Assembly (NCBI RefSeq): GCF_000308835.1
Contig: NZ_BAGN01000197.1
Coordinates: 1 to 32,239 of the forward strand
Length of the DNA stretch: 32,239 nt
Source: Nocardia vinacea NBRC 16497
GTDB lineage: Bacteria; Actinomycetota; Actinomycetes; Mycobacteriales; Mycobacteriaceae
Direction: 5' to 3'
The position numbers were made by a program, and so were the translations under genes. Shown here piece after piece: positions 8,883-15,821 of this stretch (position 1 is the first letter of the stretch; each line of letters begins with the position of its first letter). The notes beneath the pieces are model-generated. The model was given only the letters and a program-made list of their open reading frames with translations, was not told the origin of the DNA and did no database searches.

Positions 8883-8910
8883 CGGTGTCGCTGACCGATT
8901 GCTGACACCG
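8883..8910 (+). promoter_or_regulatory. Inverted repeat just upstream of the KimA-like gene
   Basis: CGGTGTC (8883-8889) and GACACCG (8904-8910) form a perfect 7-bp inverted repeat with a 14-nt spacer, ending 11 nt before the ATG of the potassium importer. It could be a repressor operator or a 5' mRNA hairpin occluding the weak ribosome site. No regulator can be named. Confidence 0.4.
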
Positions 8911-8921
8911 CGCCGAGTTCA

Positions 8922-10769
8922 ATGGTGAGCGTGGTCGAAACCCCGGTATCACCGACGCGGGAGTTGCCCATCGCCGATCGCCGCGTGCGGCGGATGCAGC
9001 GGGGCGACAAATATCGACTGACCGCGATCGGTGGTTTGGCAGCGTTATCGCTGGATGCGCTGTCCAGCGTGGCATACGGTCCCGAGGCGATCGTGCTGGT
9101 TCTTGTCGCGGCGGGCGCGGCGGCGGTGTCGTGGACATTGCCGGTGTCGCTGGCGATCGCGACACTGTTGCTGGTGTTGGTGCTGTCGTATCGGCAGGTT
9201 ATCGCCGTACATCCGGATGGCGGCGGTTCCTATGCGGTGGCGAAGAAGGATCTCGGTCGCGGTGCCAGTTTGCTCGCGGCGGCGAGTCTGGTGGTGGACT
9301 ACGTGCTGACCGTCGCGGTAAGTCTCGCGGCCGGTGCGGCCAGTTTGGCCAGCGCGTTTCCGGTGCTGGCCGATCATCTGCTGCTGATCACGCTGAGCGG
9401 ACTGGCGCTGCTCACGGTGATCAATCTGATCGGGGTGGCCGAATCGGCGAAAGTGCTGATGGGGCCGGCACTTCTGTTCATCGTCGCGATTCTCGCGGTG
9501 ATCGTGGTCGGGCTGTTCCGCTCGACACCGGTCGCGGTGATCGGTACCGATCCGGGGCCGATCGTGCCATATGACACCGTCGGAATTCTGTTGCTGCTCA
9601 AGGCATTTTCGGCCGGGTGCTCCGCGTTGACCGGGGTCGAGGCGATTGCCAATGCCGTGCCGTCGTTCCGGTCGCCCGCGGTGCGACGGGCCCAGCACAC
9701 CGAGGTCGCGCTCGGCGTGCTGCTGTGCACGATGCTGCTCGGTTTGGCGCTGCTCATCCGTCGCCATCACGCGGTGCCGCGCGGCGATGTCACCCTGCTC
9801 GCGCAATTGTCCGCGGCGGCATTCGGGACCGGGTGGCCGTTCTATGTGACCAGTCTGGCCGTCACGCTGGCGCTCTGCCTGGCCGCCAATACCAGCTTCG
9901 GCGGACTGCCGGTGCTGCTGTCACTGCTTGCGAAAGACCACCGGGTCGCGCACCTGTTCGCGTTGCGCTCCGAGCGCCCGGTTTTCCGCTATGGTGTTGC
10001 GGCCCTTGCCATTCTGGCCGCCACGGTGCTGCTCGTCGTGCATGCCGAAACCCATCGTGTGCTACCGGTTTACGCCGTCGGCGTCTTCATCGGGTTCACC
10101 ATCAGCCAGACCGGGCTGGTGCGGCACTGGCGCGAGCAGCGTGGATCCGGTTGGATTCCGCGCGCCATCCTCAACGGCTTCGGTGCGCTGCTCACTGCCG
10201 TCGCCGCCGTGGTTCTGCTCATCGAGAAGTTCAACGAAGGCGCGTGGCTACTGCTGATCATCGTGCCCGCGTTGATGACCCTGTTCGCCCGCACCGAAAA
10301 CTACTACCGCAGCGTCGCCGATCAACTGAGCCTCGGCCGAATCCCCTTCCTCCCACCGCAATCTCCGGATCAGGAACCGATGCTCATCGTGGTTCCAGTT
10401 GTCGCGGTCAGCGAGGTCACCGCCCGTGCCCTACGCACGGCCCAAGCCTTCGACGGCGAAATCGTCGCCGTCGCAGCCGAAATCGACCACGCCGCTACCC
10501 GGCGACTCAGCGCCCAATGGAAGCAGTGGGATCCGGGTGTCCCCCTCACCGTCCTCCCGAGCCCACGCCGCAGTCTCATCACCACCCTCGTCGGCTACGT
10601 TCGCGCCCAAACCCGAACCGGCCGCCAAGTCACCGTTCTCCTGGCCCAGGTAGAAGCCGCCCACTGGTATCACCGCCCCCTGCACAACCCGCGCGGCCCC
10701 GTCCTGGCCGCCACCCTCCGCGCCCGCACCGACGCGGTAATCGCCACCCTGGCCATTCGCCTCGACTGA
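8922..10769 (+). CDS. kimA: KimA-type potassium importer (APC superfamily)
   Basis: High-affinity K+/H+ symporter of the KUP-like/APC superfamily in the plasma membrane; 615 residues against 607 in Bacillus subtilis KimA. About 12 transmembrane segments span residues 35-450, followed by a cytosolic domain of about 150 residues beginning PMLIVVPVVAVSEV. Diagnostic matches to KimA are SLDALSSVAYG, LSYRQVIAVHPDGGGSY, VVDYVLTVAVSLAAG, LLKAFSAGCSALTGVEAI and VYAVGVFIGFTISQTG. Asp45 and Asp126 align with the Bacillus residues (Asp36, Asp117) reported to contact K+. B. subtilis kimA is controlled by a c-di-AMP riboswitch; I could not recognise one here, only a short inverted repeat before the start. 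The ATG at 8922 has a weak site (GAG); a GTG two codons later is possible. Confidence 0.88.
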   Translation: MVSVVETPVSPTRELPIADRRVRRMQRGDKYRLTAIGGLAALSLDALSSVAYGPEAIVLVLVAAGAAAVSWTLPVSLAIATLLLVLVLSYRQVIAVHPDGGGSYAVAKKDLGRGASLLAAASLVVDYVLTVAVSLAAGAASLASAFPVLADHLLLITLSGLALLTVINLIGVAESAKVLMGPALLFIVAILAVIVVGLFRSTPVAVIGTDPGPIVPYDTVGILLLLKAFSAGCSALTGVEAIANAVPSFRSPAVRRAQHTEVALGVLLCTMLLGLALLIRRHHAVPRGDVTLLAQLSAAAFGTGWPFYVTSLAVTLALCLAANTSFGGLPVLLSLLAKDHRVAHLFALRSERPVFRYGVAALAILAATVLLVVHAETHRVLPVYAVGVFIGFTISQTGLVRHWREQRGSGWIPRAILNGFGALLTAVAAVVLLIEKFNEGAWLLLIIVPALMTLFARTENYYRSVADQLSLGRIPFLPPQSPDQEPMLIVVPVVAVSEVTARALRTAQAFDGEIVAVAAEIDHAATRRLSAQWKQWDPGVPLTVLPSPRRSLITTLVGYVRAQTRTGRQVTVLLAQVEAAHWYHRPLHNPRGPVLAATLRARTDAVIATLAIRLD

Positions 10770-10880
10770 ACAGTGTGGGTGCGACAAAGTCTTCCCGACG
10801 CAACTCGGCACCATCGCGTCCCAAGCGTCCAACGGCTTCGACATCACCGCCATAGCCGTCCTCTAGCCGCGACAGCAGAG

Positions 10881-11300
10881 TCAGTGGGTGCTGAACAGTC
10901 CGGCGTTGCTTCGGATGTAGATGTAGAGAAGGGGCGGGACAAGGCCGCAGAACAGGAGCAGCAGGGTGCGCCAGTCGCTGCCCAGCATGATGTCGCCGCC
11001 GGGGCCGGTTACGGAGCAGGTCAGGAAGCCGAGGGTCCAGGCGGCTATGGGGAGGAACATTGCGCTTACCCGGTGGGTGATGGAGCGGACCCCCATTACC
11101 AGGAGGACGTTTACTACACCGGCCAGCACTGCGGACAGGGGGAAGGCGACGGTGTCGATATAGGTGGGGAGGTAGAGGACCTCGAGGGCGAGGGTGATCA
11201 GGGCGTCCAAGACCAAGACGGCGATGATCACCGGACCCAGGGGCAGGTTTTCATGGGCGCCGTAGGTGCGGTCCGGTGCCTTGTCGAAGGTGACGTTCAC
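10881..11300 (-). CDS. Four-helix membrane protein, Rv1171-like
   Basis: 139-residue hydrophobic protein of unknown function. About four transmembrane helices are visible: about 23-42, 50-72, 80-98 and 108-128. The soluble N-terminus contains DKAPDRTYGAHENLPLGP and the C-terminus reads YIYIRSNAGLF. Size and position near mshB and fbiC fit the conserved membrane protein Rv1171 of M. tuberculosis; the homology is inferred, not computed. The GTG start (11298-11300) overlaps the TGA of a 27-codon cassette (GTGA), so translation appears coupled. The 111 bp between its stop and the potassium importer gene hold no recognised element. Confidence 0.8.
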   Translation of the reverse strand: MNVTFDKAPDRTYGAHENLPLGPVIIAVLVLDALITLALEVLYLPTYIDTVAFPLSAVLAGVVNVLLVMGVRSITHRVSAMFLPIAAWTLGFLTCSVTGPGGDIMLGSDWRTLLLLFCGLVPPLLYIYIRSNAGLFSTH

Positions 11301-11380
11301 GGCTGCGCCTCGCTGACGCTCGGCTCCAGCGTGCGCGACGGCGCGCTGTGTCGATGGTTCACTCGCTGACGCTCGCTCAC
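11297..11380 (-). repeat. 84-nt coupling cassette, diverged copy (27-codon micro-ORF)
   Basis: Read on the minus strand this is GTG, 26 further codons, TGA. Its GTG overlaps the stop of the 52-residue gene and its TGA overlaps the GTG start of the Rv1171-like gene. It is the same kind of element as the tandem pair before phhB: same length, same MSER beginning, same EPSxSExQ ending (DNA GAGCCGAGCG...CAGCGAGG). The middle has compensating 1-nt shifts relative to the other copies, which argues against selection on the peptide. The 3' part supplies a GAGG ribosome site for the next gene. It is probably a dispersed repeat recruited as a translational linker. Confidence 0.7.
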
Positions 11381-11535
11381 GCGACCGGCGGGAAACCGAG
11401 GAGGGTGAGCAGGTGGCTCTGCATATCGACGAACGCGTACAGCACCGACATGTAGAGGTCGTGCTGTTGCTGCGCGCCAGGGCGCAGGCTGTCCACGAAG
11501 GCAGCGATGGCGTTCTGCAGATCCCAGTTGTACAT
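11377..11535 (-). CDS. Small hypothetical protein (52 aa)
   Basis: A 52-codon frame starting ATG at 11533-11535 with MYNWDLQNAIAAF and ending TLLGFPPVA. It looks amphipathic and helical (DSLRPGAQQQHDLYMSVLYAFVDMQ is the mid part) without a clear transmembrane helix. It lies 20 bp after the asparagine-permease stop. Its TGA overlaps the start of the 27-codon cassette, which in turn overlaps the Rv1171-like gene. That chain of overlaps is the best evidence that it is translated, because its own ribosome site is poor. Function unknown; I do not recognise the family. Confidence 0.55.
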   Translation of the reverse strand: MYNWDLQNAIAAFVDSLRPGAQQQHDLYMSVLYAFVDMQSHLLTLLGFPPVA

Positions 11536-11555
11536 GGTCGGAGTCTAAGCCGAAA

Positions 11556-13022
11556 TCACTCGCCTTCAATGGGGATGTTTGCGATGACCGGGAATTCTCC
11601 GGTATAGCCCTTGCGCATCCGGGCGATCTCGAGCACCCGTTTGCGAGCGGCGAACCAGCCGAAGATCAGCGCCGGAATGAGCACCACGAGCGAGGCGACG
11701 GTCCAGGTGCCGACCGGATAGTCGACGCCGGTGAGCACCACCACGAAGAACAGGAATACCAGCGTGATCAGGCCGGTCCACGGCGCACCCCACATGCGGA
11801 ACTGCGGCCGCTGGAGTTTGCCATGCTTCCACCAGCGCCATAACTGCAATTGGCACAGCACGATGGTGGCCCACGACGCGATAATGCCGAGCGAGGCCAT
11901 ATTCAGCACGATCTCGAAGGCGCGCTCGGGCACGATGCCGTTGAGCGCGATACCGCAGAGCGCGATCAGGCTGGTCAGCATGATGCCGCCGTAGGGCACG
12001 CCATTACTGCCCATCACCCCGGTGAACTTGGGCGCGCTGCCGTTCATCGACATCGACCGCAGAATGCGCCCGGTGGAATACAGGCCCGCATTCAGACTGG
12101 AGAAGGCCGCCGTCAGCACGACGACGTTCATGACGCTGCCGATACCGGGCACACCGAGCATGGTGAAGAAGGTGACGAACGGGCTCTCGCCGGACTTGTA
12201 GCTGGTGTAGGGCAGCAGCAGTCCGAGCAGCACGAGCGAGCCCACGTAGAAGACCGCGATCCGCAAGATGACCGAATTGATCGCGCGCGGCATGATCTTC
12301 GCCGGATTCTCCGTCTCCCCCGCCGCGGTGCCCACCAATTCCACAGCGGCATAAGCGAATACGACACCCGAGGTGACCACGACCAGCGGCAGGATCCCGG
12401 TCGGGAAGAGTCCGCCGTGATCGGCGACGACGCTCGGACCGGTCGCCGCACCCTTGACGGTGAATCGGCCGATCAGGAATACCGTGCCGATGATCAGGAA
12501 CGCACTCAGCGCTGCCACCTTGACCAGCGCGGCCCAGAATTCCATCTCACCGAACCACTTCACCGAGACCAGATTGACCCCGAGCACGAGCACAAGCGCG
12601 ATGAACGCGAGCACCCACTGCGGTACATGAGTGAATCCGGCCCAATAGTGAAAATATTGGGCAATCGCGGTGGTATCGGCGATACCGGTCATCGACCAGT
12701 TCAGGAAGTACATCCATCCGGCAATGAATGCGGCCTTCTCACCGAAGAATTCGCGGGCATAGGAAACGAACGAACCGGACGACGGCCGGTGCAGCACCAG
12801 CTCACCGAGCGCGCGCAGAATGAAGAATACGAATACACCGCAGACCGCGTAGACCACGAAAAGCCCTGGTCCCGCACTCGCGAGCCGACCTCCCGCACCG
12901 AGGAACAGACCGGTGCCGATCGCGCCGCCCATGGCGATCATCTGCAGCTGACGCGGTTTGAGACTCTTGTGGTATCCGTGATCCTCGATGCTGAGGTGAG
13001 CTTTGTCGCCGACCGCTGTCAT
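11556..13022 (-). CDS. ansP: L-asparagine permease-type amino-acid transporter
   Basis: Amino-acid/H+ symporter of the AAT family (APC superfamily) with about 12 transmembrane segments; 488 residues from the ATG at 13020-13022. Very close family signatures are YHKSLKPRQLQMIAMGGAIG, GTGLFLGAGGRLASAGPGLF, LGELVLHRPSSGSFVSYARE, FFGEKAAFIAGWMYFLNW and ELVGTAAGETENPAKIMPRA, all as in mycobacterial AnsP1/AnsP2. An ATG seven codons further upstream also fits, but the GGAGGA ribosome site lies inside that extension, so I prefer 13022. It sits 97 bp after mshB, between genes that are neighbours in M. tuberculosis, suggesting a lineage-specific insertion. Asparagine as substrate is inferred from resemblance; related permeases take other amino acids. 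Confidence 0.88.
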   Translation of the reverse strand: MTAVGDKAHLSIEDHGYHKSLKPRQLQMIAMGGAIGTGLFLGAGGRLASAGPGLFVVYAVCGVFVFFILRALGELVLHRPSSGSFVSYAREFFGEKAAFIAGWMYFLNWSMTGIADTTAIAQYFHYWAGFTHVPQWVLAFIALVLVLGVNLVSVKWFGEMEFWAALVKVAALSAFLIIGTVFLIGRFTVKGAATGPSVVADHGGLFPTGILPLVVVTSGVVFAYAAVELVGTAAGETENPAKIMPRAINSVILRIAVFYVGSLVLLGLLLPYTSYKSGESPFVTFFTMLGVPGIGSVMNVVVLTAAFSSLNAGLYSTGRILRSMSMNGSAPKFTGVMGSNGVPYGGIMLTSLIALCGIALNGIVPERAFEIVLNMASLGIIASWATIVLCQLQLWRWWKHGKLQRPQFRMWGAPWTGLITLVFLFFVVVLTGVDYPVGTWTVASLVVLIPALIFGWFAARKRVLEIARMRKGYTGEFPVIANIPIEGE

Positions 13023-13119
13023 GAACCGCTGTGTCCTCCACATCGATGTCCGAAATCACGAAGACGGTACTCGCCGCCGAAAATGGCAACGACAGCAACC
13101 CTCAGGCAACGCTCGGAAA

Positions 13120-13992
13120 TTACAAGCCCGCGAACAAGTCGTGTTCACGCCCGTCGGCCCCGACCGGACCGCGCGTACCACGGACCAAAATGAAGTGCTC
13201 CTCCGGAAGTACCGGCTGCGCAACATTATTGGACAGCGCGAACTCGCGCCCCGACGGCGCGACCGTCACCTGCGTGGCATGCGCCCGCAATGCCGCCCGC
13301 TTGGCGGCCAGCGAGTCGGATACATCGATGGTGGTCGTCACTGTATGACTCGGCACGCTCGCGAGTTCCCCGGCGCCGGGCAACCGCCAGCCGCGCGGCA
13401 ATGCGCCGGGCAGCCCCTCCACGGTCCGCCGGCCCAGCGCCTCGGTGTGCAGGCGCAACATATCTGCGTCGGTGACCGTCCAATAGAACTTCGGGGTGTC
13501 CCAGCCCTGCTCGGCCGCCGCGGTCACCGCCGCCGAGGTGACCCAGTGCGCCCGAATATGGTCCGGATGCCCGTAACCACCGCGCGGGTCATAGCCGATC
13601 ACCACCTCGGGCCGCAGTTCCAGCACGATCGCGGTCAGTGCCTCCACCGCGGCGGCACCGGAATGCACGAAGGCCCGCGGATTCTCCGCCGCCGCCGTAC
13701 CCGCCATACCGGAGTCGCGCCAGCGGCCCGCACCGCCGAGGAACCGCGGCGGTCCGGCCTTCAGCGCGGTCAACGCCTTGGTCAGCTCCGCGATCCGGTA
13801 GCCGCCCAACTGATCGGCGTGCCCGGCGGCCAACTGTGCCCATTCGTCGCCGATCACCTCACCCTCTTCGCCGAGAGTGCAGGTCACCACCGTCACCGGT
13901 ACGCCGCGGCGGCGGTAGTGCGCGATGGTGCCCCCGGTGGTGATGGACTCGTCGTCCGGATGGGCGTGCACCAGCAGCAGTCCACCGGTCAT
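13120..13992 (-). CDS. mshB: GlcNAc-Ins deacetylase, mycothiol biosynthesis
   Basis: Zinc-dependent deacetylase removing acetate from 1-D-myo-inosityl-2-acetamido-2-deoxy-glucopyranoside, an early step in mycothiol synthesis. From the ATG at 13990-13992 it has 290 residues. HAHPDDE supplies zinc ligands His11 and Asp14 plus the general base Asp13. GGYGHPDH supplies His142 and zinc ligand His145. TCTLGEEGEVIGDEWAQL, GGYRI and FLGGAGRWRDSGMAGT are diagnostic of MshB rather than of Mca. The chosen start overlaps the lpqW stop (ATGA) with an AGGA just upstream. An ATG five codons earlier (14005-14007) is possible. It is probably co-translated with lpqW. Confidence 0.95.
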   Translation of the reverse strand: MTGGLLLVHAHPDDESITTGGTIAHYRRRGVPVTVVTCTLGEEGEVIGDEWAQLAAGHADQLGGYRIAELTKALTALKAGPPRFLGGAGRWRDSGMAGTAAAENPRAFVHSGAAAVEALTAIVLELRPEVVIGYDPRGGYGHPDHIRAHWVTSAAVTAAAEQGWDTPKFYWTVTDADMLRLHTEALGRRTVEGLPGALPRGWRLPGAGELASVPSHTVTTTIDVSDSLAAKRAALRAHATQVTVAPSGREFALSNNVAQPVLPEEHFILVRGTRGPVGADGREHDLFAGL

Positions 13993-15749
13993 GGGATCCT
14001 GCGCCACATCGCCGCATCACCGAAGATGCCGACCTGAATGGCACCGCTCAACGACGCACCGTCCACGCGCGGGCCGGATGCGGCGACCACATTGTCCTGC
14101 ACGATCGGCAGCACCGTCGCCAATGCCCACAGCCGCGGCTCGGCATCGGCCAGCGCCCGGCCGACCTCGACACCGCGCAACGATTCGTCGATCGAGGGCT
14201 GCAGTCCGGGATCGCAGATGCCGGACAGATTGCTCGGCGCCTTCTTGGCCGCCTCGACGGCGGTCTGCGAATCCCCGTTGGTGGCACCGGTATCCACCGG
14301 CGGGCAGCCGTAACGTGATGCGAGCACGGTGGCCGGATCCGAACCGGCGACCTCCCAGCCGACGATGGCGTCCACGCCGCTCTCGGTGAGTTCCTTGCCG
14401 TAGAGGGCATCGGCCGCGAGACTGCGCACGCTGGCATCGATTCCGGCACTGCGCAATTGGTCCGCGGCGGTATTGGCGACGGCGAGCGCGGTGGCGTCAC
14501 CGGTTACCGCGCCGATCCGAATCGCCAGTGCCTTACCGTTTTTCGCGACCGAGCGGGGCTGCGGCGCGGGTGAGGTAGGCGACTGCACCGGCGGTGTCTC
14601 CGGCGCCCGACCGTAACCCGCCTCAGCCAACAGTGCGAACGCCTCCTCGGCGGACGGTCGCGGCGGCGCGGTCGGTGCATATCCGGGATCCGACGGTGTC
14701 AAGATCTGCGCGCGCACCGGCTCGACCCAGCCGCCGGTCTGCCCGGCGACGGTCGCCAGCAGCGTCGGATCGATCAGCGCGATCACCCCGCGCCGCACCC
14801 GTGGATCACTGAGATCGCCACTGCGCCCATTGATTGCGAATTGCAGCTCACGCGACTGCGGCATGATCACGGTGCGCACCGACGGGATCGCCGCCAGCTG
14901 CGCCTGGGTCGCGACACCACCGTGCACCAGCGCCATCTGCGCGTCACCGGTGCGCAGTGAATCGGCCAGCTGCGCGGGAGTTCCGCCGCGGCGCAACAGA
15001 ATCTGATCCGGAGCCGCGGGCGTACCCCAGTACCGATCATTGCGTTCGAGCAGGATCTCGTCGCGTCCGCGGTCGGTCGATTTGATCCGGAAGTTGCCGC
15101 CCGATACCTGAACGCCCTCGACCAGACCGGTGGCGAAACCGCCGGGCTGGTCCTTGATCAGATGCGAGGGCAGCAGATTCGTGAACAGCTCACGCCACGC
15201 CGGATACGCCTCGGTCATCGTGACGGTGACCGTCTTGCCGCCGCCGGAGGAGCTGATATCGGCAATGTGGCGATAGCCCGCCGGATCGACGACACCCGGC
15301 TGGGTGATCATCTGCTGCCACAGGAACCGGAAATCCTCCGCCGCGATCGGCGCACCATCGGACCAGTTCGCCTGGTTGCGCAGCGTATAGGTGATGGTGA
15401 ACGGTTCCTGCGCGGTCACCTCGGCCGAGACCACCAGCGCGGTATCCGGCACCCATTCGGTGGCGCCCGGCACGCCGGGATTCGGTACCGGCCGGAACGG
15501 GCTCGGCAGCACCATCGAGCTCACCGCAGCGGTGGCCGGTGACTGATCGGAACGCAGGTGCGGATTGAATCCGATGCCGATGTCGTCGATGGCCACCACG
15601 ACGGTGTTCTTGCCGGGCTTGGCCGGTGTCGTCTTCGGGCTGTCGGTGCTCTCGATCGGCGGTGGCGGATTCGCGGTGCAGCTGGCGAGCACCATGGAGG
15701 AGGCCGCCATCATGATCAGCATCGCGCGTCGTATAGCCCCCGAGCTCAC
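13989..15749 (-). CDS. lpqW: LpqW-like lipoprotein (family 5 solute-binding fold)
   Basis: Exported lipoprotein with the fold of ABC peptide-binding proteins (SBP_bac_5). In mycobacteria LpqW steers phosphatidylinositol mannosides towards lipomannan/lipoarabinomannan rather than polar PIMs. From the GTG at 15747-15749 the signal is SSGAIRRAMLIMMAASSMVLASC, with lipobox LASC and lipidated Cys24, followed by a Pro/Thr-rich tether. The mature part carries SBP5 hallmarks such as TITYTLRNQANWSDGAPIAA and DFRFLWQQMI. An ATG 23 codons earlier is in frame but would bury the signal behind a basic extension, so I prefer the GTG. It lies 72 bp after typA and overlaps mshB, as in the M. tuberculosis order. 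PimE, which acts in the opposing branch, lies about 3 kb away. Confidence 0.88.
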   Translation of the reverse strand: MSSGAIRRAMLIMMAASSMVLASCTANPPPPIESTDSPKTTPAKPGKNTVVVAIDDIGIGFNPHLRSDQSPATAAVSSMVLPSPFRPVPNPGVPGATEWVPDTALVVSAEVTAQEPFTITYTLRNQANWSDGAPIAAEDFRFLWQQMITQPGVVDPAGYRHIADISSSGGGKTVTVTMTEAYPAWRELFTNLLPSHLIKDQPGGFATGLVEGVQVSGGNFRIKSTDRGRDEILLERNDRYWGTPAAPDQILLRRGGTPAQLADSLRTGDAQMALVHGGVATQAQLAAIPSVRTVIMPQSRELQFAINGRSGDLSDPRVRRGVIALIDPTLLATVAGQTGGWVEPVRAQILTPSDPGYAPTAPPRPSAEEAFALLAEAGYGRAPETPPVQSPTSPAPQPRSVAKNGKALAIRIGAVTGDATALAVANTAADQLRSAGIDASVRSLAADALYGKELTESGVDAIVGWEVAGSDPATVLASRYGCPPVDTGATNGDSQTAVEAAKKAPSNLSGICDPGLQPSIDESLRGVEVGRALADAEPRLWALATVLPIVQDNVVAASGPRVDGASLSGAIQVGIFGDAAMWRRIP

Positions 15750-15821
15750 CTGCCGCACTCTACTTGGCCTCGCCGTCGCTCGGCCGAGTAGACCGCGACC
15801 TTGCCGAAATGGCCCCATGCC

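Noticed and set aside
8579..8921. Possible c-di-AMP (ydaO) riboswitch before the potassium importer
   Set aside because: I could not find the conserved ydaO core by eye; only a short inverted repeat and a hydrolase relic are present. A covariance search would be decisive.
10770..10865. Possible remnant coding end (...NGFDITAIAVL stop) after the potassium importer
   Set aside because: Only about 30 codons, no start, no recognised family; could be chance in GC-rich DNA.
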